A stretch of 64,000 nt of DNA from Chloroflexota bacterium. Lineage in GTDB: Bacteria; Chloroflexota; Ktedonobacteria; Ktedonobacterales; JADMIN01. The DNA lies in the NCBI GenBank assembly GCA_021323855.1, contig JAJPKE010000024.1:1-64000 (forward strand), read 5' to 3'. This document shows, piece after piece, positions 25,495 through 34,023 of the stretch (its first letter is position 1; every line of letters begins with the position of its first letter). A program made the position numbers and the translations under genes. The notes beneath the pieces were generated by a model that ran no database searches, was not told the origin of the DNA, and saw nothing but the letters and a program-made list of their open reading frames with translations.

Positions 25495-26550
25495 CTATGC
25501 CTCGACCATCAAACCGTCGCCCTCCGTGACCTGGCCAACGACGAGGCAGGGCACGCCAGCAGCTTCAAGCGCCGCGCGGGCGCTGGCGAGCGATCCGGCG
25601 CTGACCGCTGCTAGCAGTCCGCCGGAGGTTTGCGGGTCGTAGAGCAAGAGCCGCTGCGCCTCGGATACGCCGTCCGCGAATGTCACATGCCCGGCCAGGT
25701 GGTTGGCATTGCGTTGGGTGCCGCCCGGGGTATAACCCGCCAGCGCATAGTCCGGCGCTCCCGGCAGCCAGGCGAAGGCACCGGCCTGGAAGATGAAGCG
25801 CGTATGGCTTTGCTCCGCCATCTCCAGCGCGTGGCCGAGCAGGCCGAAGCCAGTGATGTCCGTACAGGCATGAATCGCTGCGCCAGACGAACGCAGAGAA
25901 TCGGCGGCGGCAGCGTTGAGAGTCGTCATGCTGATGACGGCGCTCGCCACATGTTCCTCGCTGGCCGCCTCATTCTTGAGCGCGGTGGTGATGACGCCGG
26001 TGCCAAGCGCTTTGGTAAGCACTAGCGCATCGCCCGGCTGTGCGCCGCCTTTGGTCCAGACCTGCTGTGGATGCACCAGCCCAATGGCTGCCAGGCCGTA
26101 CTTTGGCTCGTGGTCGGTGACGGTATGCCCACCGGCGATCAACGCGCCAGCCTCACGCACCTTATCCGCGCCGCCGCGCAGGATATCGCTGAGGATGCTT
26201 GGATCGAGATCATCGGGAAAACCAACAAGATTCAGGCAGAACAGCGGCTTGCCGCCCATCGCGTAAATATCGCTGAGGGCGTTGGCAGCGGCAATTGCGC
26301 CGAAGGTATAGGGGTCGTCTACCACCGGCGGAAAGAAGTCCGTCGTGGCGACAATCGCCTGTTCCTCGTTGATCTGATAGACCGCCGCATCATCGGCGTT
26401 ACCGAGGCCAACGAGCAGATTGGGAAGGTCGGCGCCAAAGACGCCGTTGAGTGGCTGCAACACGTGCGCCAGGGCATCCGCGCCCATTTTGGCGGCTCAA
26501 CCGGCACAGCTTGCCATCGTCGTCAGCCGCACTCGTCTTCCCGGCGCCAT
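25495..26550 (-). CDS. selD: selenide, water dikinase (SelD) with predicted selenocysteine at residue 18
   Basis: SelD makes selenophosphate from selenide and ATP, the donor for selenocysteine and 2-selenouridine in tRNA. An open frame from the ATG at 26487 lacks the family N-terminus. Reading upstream in the same frame, the N-terminus is MAPGRRVRLTTMASCAG, then TGA (26499-26497), then AAKMGADALAHVL. This matches the family pattern LT-x-M-...-AG(C/U)AAK exactly, with TGA at the catalytic Cys/Sec position and the catalytic Lys at residue 21. The ATG at 26550 has AAGGTGG 5-6 nt upstream. Downstream are the AIRS-type domains (ATTDFFPPVVDDPYTFGAIAAANALSDIYAMGG; GGHTVTD; DITGFGLLGHALEMA; LLYDPQTSGGLL). 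The full length of 351 aa is normal. A hairpin follows the TGA. The host must then also have SelA, SelB and tRNA-Sec, none of which lie in this window. Confidence 0.9.
26467..26494 (-). promoter_or_regulatory. candidate bacterial SECIS hairpin in selD
   Basis: Counting from the T of TGA as 1, nt 6-10 (CGCCA) pair with 29-33 (TGGCG). Nt 15-18 (GGGC) pair with 25-28 (GCCC), leaving a 4-nt 5' bulge AAAT and the apical loop GCGGAT at 19-24. Bacterial SECIS elements lie just 3' of the UGA within the coding sequence with a bulged stem, and this geometry fits. Folding was done by eye. Confidence 0.6.
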
Positions 26551-26580
26551 AGAACCCACCTTTGCAATCTGTTCGTGCAT

Positions 26581-26606
26581 CAAGACACATCAACAAGACA
26601 CATCAA
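26581..26606. repeat. perfect 13-nt tandem duplication upstream of selD
   Basis: CAAGACACATCAA occurs twice back to back, 31-56 bp upstream of the selD start, within the likely leader or promoter. Confidence 0.85.
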
Positions 26607-26682
26607 TCTGATTGTAGAAGGGCGCCGGTGGGCGCGTCAAACGCGATTGTTGGGCAAAAAGAAACACAAAAACACAAAAGAA

Positions 26683-26709
26683 AAGAGGCAGGAACGAGTC
26701 CCACCTCTT
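26683..26709 (-). terminator. terminator after the small membrane protein gene at 26730
   Basis: On the minus strand AAGAGG...CCTCTT forms a 6-bp stem, extended by an inner GGGA/TTCC pairing, and is followed by TTCTTTTGTGTTTTTGTG. It separates the gene ending at 26730 from selD. Confidence 0.7.
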
Positions 26710-26729
26710 TGCCTGGATAGTCGCTCACC

Positions 26730-27059
26730 TTACGGGAGGACATCCACCTCTTCCCGCTTGCCATTGAGCGAGAACTTCGGCAGACGCGAGTTGATGGCGT
26801 CCACTGCCTGCGGAGCCTTCTCACGCGCCGTGTTCCACGCCTCTGTTGCCTTCGGAGCCAGCGTCTGATACTGCGCAGCCGCAGTCTTCGCAGCGCGCTC
26901 ACCGAGGCTGCGCGCCTGCTCTGCAACCGGCTTCGATTTTTCGACGAGGCGGCGAGCAGCACTGCGTCCCTCTTCACGAGAGAGCGCCACAGCAATAGCC
27001 ACACCAGCCAGTCCCAACGCCGCGCCCGCAAGCAACGCGGCCACCTGCGCACGTTTCAT
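26730..27059 (-). CDS. small YtxH-like membrane-anchored protein
   Basis: The 109-aa protein has one N-terminal membrane helix (about 5-25, MKRAQVAALLAGAALGLAGVAI). A long polar Ala/Glu/Arg-rich helical segment follows (about 30-85), then a short C-terminal tail ending VDVLP. The architecture matches YtxH-type proteins, with weaker sequence agreement than the one at 964-1275. The function is unknown. It is flanked by its own terminator and appears monocistronic. Confidence 0.6.
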   Translation of the reverse strand: MKRAQVAALLAGAALGLAGVAIAVALSREEGRSAARRLVEKSKPVAEQARSLGERAAKTAAAQYQTLAPKATEAWNTAREKAPQAVDAINSRLPKFSLNGKREEVDVLP

Positions 27060-27342
27060 AAGTCGTCATCCCTTTCTCCGCTGGCTGGCAGCGAGATCAT
27101 GTGTCAACGCGCCAGCCCTGGACAGCAACTAAACCACTACATCACTACAGCAACCACGAAATACATCAACCACACTGGTTCAGACTTCCCTGCGCTGGTT
27201 TGCGTCACATCCACCATACCAGTACTCATGTACGGTCGGCTCGTGTGCTGCGTTGCGATTCCCTCCGGCAGCCAAACAGCAGAAAGCATACCACATTCTT
27301 TGCCTGCATAGCAATATTTTCCCTCAGTGAAAATAGCGAATA

Positions 27343-28548
27343 TTACGAGGGCAAGAGATCATCGTCCCACTCGCCCTCATTATCCACCGGATCCAATGCG
27401 AGCGCGCCAGCTTCTCCCGCTTGATTTGCTTCCTGTTCAGCCTCCGCTGGGTCGGTTGAGATCGGCGCAACACGTAGGATGGTTGACTGAAACTCCAGGT
27501 CCAGCGGTTCATCTTCGGATTCCGGCGCTGGCCCCGGCTCTGGCGCATCGTCAATTGGAACTCGTTCGACTGGTGGCTTGGGCGGGCGCGGTCCCAGCAC
27601 CCACTCGCCGCGCTGCTCATCATAGACTCCGGGCGATTGCTCGCGGCTCCAACGAAGCGCCTGCGCGAACTCCGTGATATCGGCGTAGCGTTCGCCGGCT
27701 TCGCGCCGCAGCGCCAGCAGAATCACCTCCTGCAACGGGCGCGGCACATCGCGGCGAAACGCCGCCAGCGGTGGCGCGTCGGCCACCATACGGCGCGAGG
27801 CGGCGGCCAGTGGCGTCTCCGCCTCGAACGGCAGGCGCCCAGTCACCAGTTCATAGAGGACGATGCCCAGTGCGTAGAGATCAGACGATGGGCCACCAGG
27901 TTCGCCAAGCACCTGCTCTGGCGAGAGGTAATCCGGCGTGCCGATCACCTGCCCGGTTGCGGTTAGCGTCGTCAGGTCGCCCCCTACCTGGCGCGCGATG
28001 CCAAAGTCGGTGAGCTTTGCCAGCAGTTCGATCTTGGAGTCAACGATCATGACGTTCTGCGGCTTGACATCCCGATGGACGACCCCGCGCGCGTGGGCTG
28101 CGGCGAGCGCGGCGCAGAGTTGCTCACCCAACGTCCATACCCAGCTCAGCGGCAACTGCCCCAGGCGCCGCACCAGTTCTTTGAGCGATGTGCCATAGAC
28201 GTATTCCATCGCCAGATAGGGGACTGGCTGGCCGCTATCGTCGGCCCAGGGAACGTTTGAAGAAACGGCGAGCGGGATGGTGTAGCCATAATCCAGCACA
28301 CGCACAATGTTGGAGTGGCTGAGCGAAGCGGCAAGTTGCGCTTCGCGCCGGAAACGGGCGGCGGCTTCGGGAATCAGCGGGCCATTGGTGCGCAGGACCT
28401 TGACGGCGACGATATGGCCGGTGTGCAAATCCTCGCAACGATAGACCACCGCAGTGCCCCCAAGCCCAACGCGCGCCAGCACGCGATAGCGTTCGGCAAG
28501 GGGAAGCGCGCCGTTCTGCGATGATGCCGATGCCTCCGGCGAAGCCAT
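27343..28548 (-). CDS. soluble Hanks-type serine/threonine protein kinase
   Basis: The 401-aa kinase is cytoplasmic: the catalytic domain runs from about 21 to 285 and no membrane segment or PASTA domain follows. Key elements are the glycine loop GLGGTAVVY (28-36), Lys50 in VAVKVL, HRD at 158-160 in HRDVKPQN, DFGIAR and GTPDYLSPEQ. The C-terminal 110 residues are Pro- and acid-rich and probably disordered. The ATG has GAGGGTGG about 9 nt upstream. The substrate is unknown. The gene stands alone, divergent from a GT4 glycosyltransferase. Confidence 0.93.
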   Translation of the reverse strand: MASPEASASSQNGALPLAERYRVLARVGLGGTAVVYRCEDLHTGHIVAVKVLRTNGPLIPEAAARFRREAQLAASLSHSNIVRVLDYGYTIPLAVSSNVPWADDSGQPVPYLAMEYVYGTSLKELVRRLGQLPLSWVWTLGEQLCAALAAAHARGVVHRDVKPQNVMIVDSKIELLAKLTDFGIARQVGGDLTTLTATGQVIGTPDYLSPEQVLGEPGGPSSDLYALGIVLYELVTGRLPFEAETPLAAASRRMVADAPPLAAFRRDVPRPLQEVILLALRREAGERYADITEFAQALRWSREQSPGVYDEQRGEWVLGPRPPKPPVERVPIDDAPEPGPAPESEDEPLDLEFQSTILRVAPISTDPAEAEQEANQAGEAGALALDPVDNEGEWDDDLLPS

Positions 28549-28785
28549 AAAACCACCACCCTCACATATTACTTATCGTGTACTCACCATACGCTCAACG
28601 AAATCGAGCCACTTGAGTATACACACGAGAGTAGGGCGCGTTTCACAGAGCTAGCAGAAAAGAGTAACACAACCACAGTTGTTGAGCCTCATAGCGCAAT
28701 TCATCAGAGATTAACCATGCGTTGACCGGCGCTTAATCCGTGCGTGGCAGAGTTTTCTTTGGAATATGCTACGGGAGGCACGGAC

Positions 28786-29922
28786 ATGCGGATTGCGCTG
28801 GTGACAGAAAACTTCCTTCCCAAATTGGATGGCGTCACACGGACGCTGGCAATGCTCCTCGAACATATACAACTGCGTGGACATCGCGCATTGGTGATTG
28901 GGCCGGAGGGCGCACCCAGGCGCTACGCAGGCGCACGTATCTTTGGCGCGCGTGGTCTCCCGCTGCCGTTCTACCCAGAATTACGGGCGCTCTTGCCGGA
29001 ACCGGTCTTTGAGCGGCGACTCTCACTCTTTCGCCCGGATGTCATTCATGTCGTCGAACCGATGATCCTCGGCGCGGCGGGCATCACGTGGGGGCGACGG
29101 CTCGGCGTGCCGGTGGTCTCATCCTATCATACCAATCTCGCGGCTTACTGCGCCTATTTTCACCTGAGCGCCCTGATTGAGCCAACCTGGCGCTATCGTC
29201 GCTATCTGCACAATCAAACTGCGCGCACGCTCTGCCCCTCGTCTTCGACACGCACTCAGCTCGTCAATCGCGGATTTGCGCAGGTGGGGGTCTGGCCGCG
29301 TGGCGTTGATACGCAGTTGTTCACGCCGGCGCGGCGCTCGGAGGCGTGGCGGCGGCGTTTCTGCGGCGATGAGCAGCGAACGATTATCCTCTATGTAGGG
29401 CGGCTTTCACATGAGAAGAATCTGCCGGCGCTGGTCTCGGCCTATACCGCAGTCGAAAGCGAGACGACACATCTGGTGCTGGTGGGAGATGGACCAGCGC
29501 GCGCTGACCTCGAACGCGCGCTGGCCGGGCACAACGCCAGCTTTACCGGCTATTTGGCTGGTGAGGCGCTGGCCGAAGCCTACGCCTCATCCGATGTCTT
29601 CGCCTTTCCCTCGCTAACCGAAACATTCGGGCAGGTGGTATTGGAAGCAATGGCGAGTCAATTGCCGGTCGTTGGGTTCGATGCGGAGGGTGTCCGCGAT
29701 CAAGTGCGGCATGGAGAGACGGGATTGCTGGCATCAGCAGGCGATCAGCGAGCATTCACAGATGCGCTCAGCCTGCTGATACAGACGCCTGAACTGCGGC
29801 AGCGCCTCGGCGCTCAGGCGCTTCATCAGGCGGGCAAGCGAACATGGGAAAGCGTCATGGATGGCCTGCTGGCTGTCTATCAAAGCGTCGCGTATGCCAC
29901 GCCAAAGCAGCAGGCCGCCTGA
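28786..29922 (+). CDS. GT4 glycosyltransferase (MgtA/PimB-like)
   Basis: The 378-aa GT-B enzyme starts MRIALVTENFLPKLDGVTRT, the usual opening of the subgroup that includes GDP-mannose-dependent and diacylglycerol glycosyltransferases. Other motifs are PDVIHVVEP, VVSSYHTNLAAY, LYVGRLSHEKN, VGDGPARADLE and the E-x7-E region SLTETFGQVVLEAM. It probably glycosylates a membrane lipid or polyprenol-linked acceptor at the cytoplasmic face. The ATG at 28786 has GGGAGG 8 nt upstream; the GTG at 28744 adds 14 unrelated residues. Confidence 0.87.
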   Translation: MRIALVTENFLPKLDGVTRTLAMLLEHIQLRGHRALVIGPEGAPRRYAGARIFGARGLPLPFYPELRALLPEPVFERRLSLFRPDVIHVVEPMILGAAGITWGRRLGVPVVSSYHTNLAAYCAYFHLSALIEPTWRYRRYLHNQTARTLCPSSSTRTQLVNRGFAQVGVWPRGVDTQLFTPARRSEAWRRRFCGDEQRTIILYVGRLSHEKNLPALVSAYTAVESETTHLVLVGDGPARADLERALAGHNASFTGYLAGEALAEAYASSDVFAFPSLTETFGQVVLEAMASQLPVVGFDAEGVRDQVRHGETGLLASAGDQRAFTDALSLLIQTPELRQRLGAQALHQAGKRTWESVMDGLLAVYQSVAYATPKQQAA

Positions 29923-29945
29923 AAACTTGGATCGCTTTATTTTGC

Positions 29946-31277
29946 TCAGCGCCCTGGCAGGGCGAACGCGACAGCAACCATCATGGCGTAGAATGCCAGC
30001 AATTGCAGTCCCTCCAGCCAGGTCGTCTCGCCATCCAGGCTCACCAGCGCATAGACGAACGCCACCAGTCCGAGAACAATCAGTTCCAGCGGTTTGAAGA
30101 CCATCGCCAGCACCAGCGTGGAGTTGCCGGTCGCGAGGACATAGCTGACGAGGACGAGAATCGGTGTGACGAACAGCGCCACCTGCACACTGGACCCCGC
30201 CGCCACCGACATCGCACCCTCCATACGATTGTGCCAGGCGTTCAGCACTGAACTGGCTTGCTCACCCAGGTTGCAGACAATAGGGAACAGAATCAGACCG
30301 ACCGAGAGCGGTGTCAGCGAGGTGTCTACGATCACATTATCAGTGACGCTCACCAGCACCACCGCCATGATGACGGTCACTATCGTGACGATAGCCAGCC
30401 CAACGAGCGCAATTGGCACGGCGTAGGGATTCTTGCGCCGCAGTTCAGCCAGTTGGCGGCGCTCCTCTTCCTCTTCTTTCTCGTCGCCCTCTATGGTCTT
30501 TTGCAGTTCCGTCTCATGGGTCTCTTCGCCTTCATCGCTCAGAACGACGGCCCCATCAATGGCAATGGCGGCTTCTGCCTGTTCCGCTTCGCCGGATTGC
30601 GCGCGCCGCTCACGCGCTTCTTCCGCTTCTTCTTCGATGACCTTCTTCTGCTTATGCTCACCCACTTTGAAGACAGAAGCCGCTAGATAGAAGATGTAGC
30701 TCAAAATGAGGATGATGCCAAACGGCACACTGATCTTCAACTCGGTTGGGCGTAGGTCGCTTGATTTGGTAATCAGCGACGTAGCAAGCGTCGGCAGCGC
30801 CAGACCGACGACAGCCAGCGCCAGCATTGAGGCGTAGCCTGCGGCGCTCTCTGCGCTGAAGTTCATTCGTCCATTGCGTGTGGCGCCGAGGAATATCGAA
30901 GACCCCAGCACAAACAACACATTATTGATGACTGAGCCGATCATCAGGGCAAGAACCACCGACTGATCGGAGGTCACAGTGCCCACATCACCAGCGTGCA
31001 TATGGGCATGAACCAACAACGCTACGCCAATCGCCAGCTCTGGGACGTTACTAAACGAGGCGCCAATCAATCCGCCAAGACGGTCGCCTAGATACTCTTC
31101 GAGCGTATCGGTAAAGGTGCCGATGAGCGACGCAAGCGGCACGAGGGCAACGAGCGCCAGCGCAAACAGCAGAACTGTCAGCTTTCCCGTATATCCGCTC
31201 TGCCGGCTCAGGTACCACACGACCAGCGTCGCGGGGACTGCAACCAGGAGAACATTCAACCACGTTCGTATCTTCAC
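29946..31277 (-). CDS. Ca2+/H+ antiporter, CAX/ChaA family
   Basis: The 443-aa membrane protein should exchange cytosolic Ca2+ (or another divalent cation) for protons. Both alpha repeats are visible: ..TDTLEEYLGDRLGGLIGASFSNVPELAIG (about 50-80) and CNLGEQASSVLNAWHNRMEGAMSVAAGSSVQVALFVTPI near 330-370. About 11 membrane helices are split by a very acidic cytoplasmic loop (about 200-290, rich in Glu), a possible calcium-sensing segment. The start is GTG 31277 with GGAGG 10 nt upstream; the frame remains open to 31364 without a usable site. A perfect CGTATG-N6-CATACG inverted repeat lies 33-50 bp upstream. Confidence 0.88.
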   Translation of the reverse strand: MKIRTWLNVLLVAVPATLVVWYLSRQSGYTGKLTVLLFALALVALVPLASLIGTFTDTLEEYLGDRLGGLIGASFSNVPELAIGVALLVHAHMHAGDVGTVTSDQSVVLALMIGSVINNVLFVLGSSIFLGATRNGRMNFSAESAAGYASMLALAVVGLALPTLATSLITKSSDLRPTELKISVPFGIILILSYIFYLAASVFKVGEHKQKKVIEEEAEEARERRAQSGEAEQAEAAIAIDGAVVLSDEGEETHETELQKTIEGDEKEEEEERRQLAELRRKNPYAVPIALVGLAIVTIVTVIMAVVLVSVTDNVIVDTSLTPLSVGLILFPIVCNLGEQASSVLNAWHNRMEGAMSVAAGSSVQVALFVTPILVLVSYVLATGNSTLVLAMVFKPLELIVLGLVAFVYALVSLDGETTWLEGLQLLAFYAMMVAVAFALPGR

Positions 31278-31309
31278 CAGCGAGCAACCTCCACTATTAA
31301 CCCCCATTA

Positions 31310-31327
31310 CGTATGTATGTGCATACG
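31310..31327. promoter_or_regulatory. inverted repeat CGTATG-N6-CATACG upstream of the antiporter
   Basis: The perfect 6-bp arms lie in the divergent region between the antiporter and the NarL-type regulator. It may be an operator for either gene; no factor is assigned. Confidence 0.3.
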
Positions 31328-31505
31328 CCCCGCATATCATGCCAGCCAATCGGTTGTTTCGCAAGTCCCACTATACCGTTAGCAGCTATGCAGTGGCATC
31401 AGTTCTAATGCGTAGTGGTCTAGCCCATGGGGTTTGAGTTGCGTATACTGACGAATATCGAGTAGCAGAACTTGCCGGACCACCAGGTTGGGGGGAATGA
31501 AGCCA

Positions 31506-32285
31506 ATGGAAGACGGTACAAAGCTAGAAGTGACAGGCGGGCATACAATGGCAGCAGACGTGGATGCGCAAACGACAAACGAATCCAAGCCGCTCATTAA
31601 AGTGTTGCTGGCGGACGACCATGCGCTGGTCCGTGAGGGCACCCGGCGGCTGTTGGAGGCCGAGCCGGATATCCGGGTGGTGGCAGAGGCGGGCGACGGC
31701 AACGTGGCGATACGCGAAGCCGAGCGCACGCATCCGGATGTGGCTATTGTTGACGTGGCAATGCCGAACATGTCAGGCATCGAAGCGACACGACATATCA
31801 AGGCACTCCTGCCAAATATCGCTGTCCTGGCGCTGACGGCCTACGATGACGACCAGTATGTCCTGGCGCTGCTGGATGCTGGAGCCGCTGGCTTCATGCT
31901 GAAAGATGCGCGTGGGCAAGACTTGGTGGAGGCAGTGCGAGCCGTCTCACGCGGGGAGAGCGTGCTTCAGCCACGAGTGGCGGCGCGGGCGGCGCGACGG
32001 GCAGCCACGGGGCGCGTGCAAACGGCGATCATGCCACCACCACTTTCGGAGCGCGAGATGGAAGTGCTGCGCGAGGCGGCGCGTGGTCTGCCGAACAAAG
32101 ATATCGCCCGGCGACTCAATCTCAGCGTGCGGACGGTTCATACCCACTTGGGCAACATCTTCACCAAGCTCAACGTTGGCTCGCGCACCGAAGCGGTTCT
32201 CCTGGCGCTGCGGCGGGGCTGGATCGCGCTCGAAGATACTGAGGATGTCGGTCCAGGCATCGTTTCAGAGTCCGAACGGTCATAA
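31506..32285 (+). CDS. NarL/FixJ-family response regulator
   Basis: The 259-aa DNA-binding regulator has a receiver domain (about 29-145) with the acidic pair in VLLADDHALVREG and phospho-acceptor Asp83 in AIVDVAMPN, plus Lys in FMLKD. A LuxR-type helix-turn-helix follows (about 185-245), with LSEREMEVLREAARGLPNKDIARRL and TVHTHLGNIFTKL. The 125-bp-downstream gene encodes a matching HPK7 histidine kinase. I take the ATG at 31506, about 9 nt after GGGGGG; in-frame ATGs at 31497 and 31548 are alternatives. The first 28 residues are disordered. Confidence 0.9.
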   Translation: MEDGTKLEVTGGHTMAADVDAQTTNESKPLIKVLLADDHALVREGTRRLLEAEPDIRVVAEAGDGNVAIREAERTHPDVAIVDVAMPNMSGIEATRHIKALLPNIAVLALTAYDDDQYVLALLDAGAAGFMLKDARGQDLVEAVRAVSRGESVLQPRVAARAARRAATGRVQTAIMPPPLSEREMEVLREAARGLPNKDIARRLNLSVRTVHTHLGNIFTKLNVGSRTEAVLLALRRGWIALEDTEDVGPGIVSESERS

Positions 32286-32410
32286 CTCACAGTCGCACCA
32301 CTCGAAAACGTGACATCATATACGCTAGAAGATCATCCGGCGCGCAAATGCTTGCTCGCTGGTAGATCATAGCGGATAGTGTCTGCACGCTATCGAGTGG
32401 AATCTAACTT

Positions 32411-33973
32411 ATGGGAACACGCGCTGGTAGTCCCAATGTAGGGCATGCAATACCGCCTACTGCACAACTTTTCAAGCAGTTTCTGATGCACTTTCTGCTG
32501 CCGACGGCTATACTGCTGGTTTTGGCGCTCTGGGCTACCTCACATCCAGCCATTCCGCTGCCAACCGCTCCCAACGGCGCTATGATTGTACTCACCATCA
32601 TCACGCTGGGCGCGGCATTCGTTGCACGAGCCTTCCGGCTGCGCTTCGATCTCGATAAACAGACGGCGCTGGCGCTGCCTGATCCGCTCTACACTCTGTA
32701 CCTGGCAACGCTCATTCTCATTGGTCCGCCCCAGGCAGTGCTGCTCGCCATCATCACGCCGCTGGTGGAGTGTTTGCCAGACTTGCTACATGGATCACAG
32801 GCATTGCAGGCGTTGCGCCTGGCATTGCGCCAGGCGACCGCTGCTGCGCTCACGATGTTCTGCGCCAGTCTGGTCTTCTTCTGGGTCTCGCAAACCTTCA
32901 CACCGCAGTTGAGCGCGCTCCGGGCGCATATCGCTGGCGCGTTGATCGCCTCGATCCTTACGTGTATCGGGGCGGCGGCGATGCAGATCATCGAGCAAGA
33001 GAGTGGACCGCGCGCACTCGGCTTGCCGGTCAAAGAAGCGATACGCCGCTATGTCACCAGTCCCTCGCTACGGTTCCAGGTGTTACTGTTGAGTGTGGGA
33101 CCGTTGCTTCCGCTGGCTGAATTGCTTGACGATATTGATGCAGAGTTTGCCTGGCTGCTCTTCCTGGTGCCACTTTTCGCCGTCTATTATCTTGCCCTGG
33201 TCAGTGTGCGGCTCGAACAGCGCACCAACGAATTGCAAAAAACTGTGGCGGCGTTGGAGGCGGCGCGGCGGCGTGAAGCGGAACTCACCGACTATGCGGC
33301 GCTGATTACTCGTGCGCAGGAGGACGAACGGCGGCGGCTCTCACGCGAGTTGCACGATGATACAGCACAGGCATTGATCGCGCTCTCTCGTGGACTCGAC
33401 GCGCTGGCATCGCGTCAGGTCGAACCGCCGCTTTCCAGCTATGATGTCCGTTTCACCGAGGATTTGAGCGAACTGACCAAACGCACGCTGGATAGCGTGC
33501 GGCGCGCCTGCCAGGATTTACGCCCTTCGGTCCTGGACGATCTTGGTCTCTGCGCAGCATTGGAGTCGCTGGCTCATTCCGAATCAAATCGCGGACCTGA
33601 ATGTACGTTCCATCAACATGGTGAGTCATTCCCCTGTGCGCCGTGGATGGAAGTGACGATTTATCGTATTGCGCAGGAATCGCTCGCCAATGCCCGGCAA
33701 CACGCCAAAGCGACCAAAACGACGCTCGATATTCACTATAGCGCGAACAGCATCGAATTGCGCGTGACTGATAATGGCGAAGGATTCGACCCACAGGCGG
33801 TGCTGCGCGCCTCATCCGCGAAGCTGCCCGATGGCACGGAACCACGCTCCGGCCTGGGTTTGCTCGGCATGCGCGAGCGTGCGGCGCTCATCCGCGCGCA
33901 CCTGAGCATTGCCAGTGAGCCAAATTCAGGCACGACCGTTACCCTCAAAGTGCCGCTTCCACCATCCCACTAG
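32411..33973 (+). CDS. NarX/DegS-type membrane histidine kinase
   Basis: The 520-aa sensor kinase probably phosphorylates the NarL-type regulator just upstream. The N-terminal 270 residues contain about 7 hydrophobic segments without a large extracytoplasmic domain, so it may sense membrane state. A coiled coil follows. The HisKA_3 box LSRELHDDTAQAL carries His315, and the HATPase_c domain ends the protein (YRIAQESLANARQHAKA, RVTDNGEGFD, GLGLLGMRERAALI). The ATG start is poorly preceded by a ribosome site. All catalytic motifs are intact. Confidence 0.9.
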   Translation: MGTRAGSPNVGHAIPPTAQLFKQFLMHFLLPTAILLVLALWATSHPAIPLPTAPNGAMIVLTIITLGAAFVARAFRLRFDLDKQTALALPDPLYTLYLATLILIGPPQAVLLAIITPLVECLPDLLHGSQALQALRLALRQATAAALTMFCASLVFFWVSQTFTPQLSALRAHIAGALIASILTCIGAAAMQIIEQESGPRALGLPVKEAIRRYVTSPSLRFQVLLLSVGPLLPLAELLDDIDAEFAWLLFLVPLFAVYYLALVSVRLEQRTNELQKTVAALEAARRREAELTDYAALITRAQEDERRRLSRELHDDTAQALIALSRGLDALASRQVEPPLSSYDVRFTEDLSELTKRTLDSVRRACQDLRPSVLDDLGLCAALESLAHSESNRGPECTFHQHGESFPCAPWMEVTIYRIAQESLANARQHAKATKTTLDIHYSANSIELRVTDNGEGFDPQAVLRASSAKLPDGTEPRSGLGLLGMRERAALIRAHLSIASEPNSGTTVTLKVPLPPSH

Positions 33974-34023
33974 GCCGTATGATGGTGTGAAGATTTGGTC
34001 TCATATCCGCGTCAGTGTCCGTG

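Noticed and set aside
26467..26550. selD as a pseudogene or truncated gene because of the TGA
   Set aside because: The only stop lies exactly at the known Cys/Sec position, the flanking residues match the family on both sides and the rest of the protein is intact.
26581..26606. CRISPR-like array from the 13-nt duplication
   Set aside because: Only two units, directly adjacent, with no spacers. No CRISPR repeats or cas genes were seen anywhere in the window.
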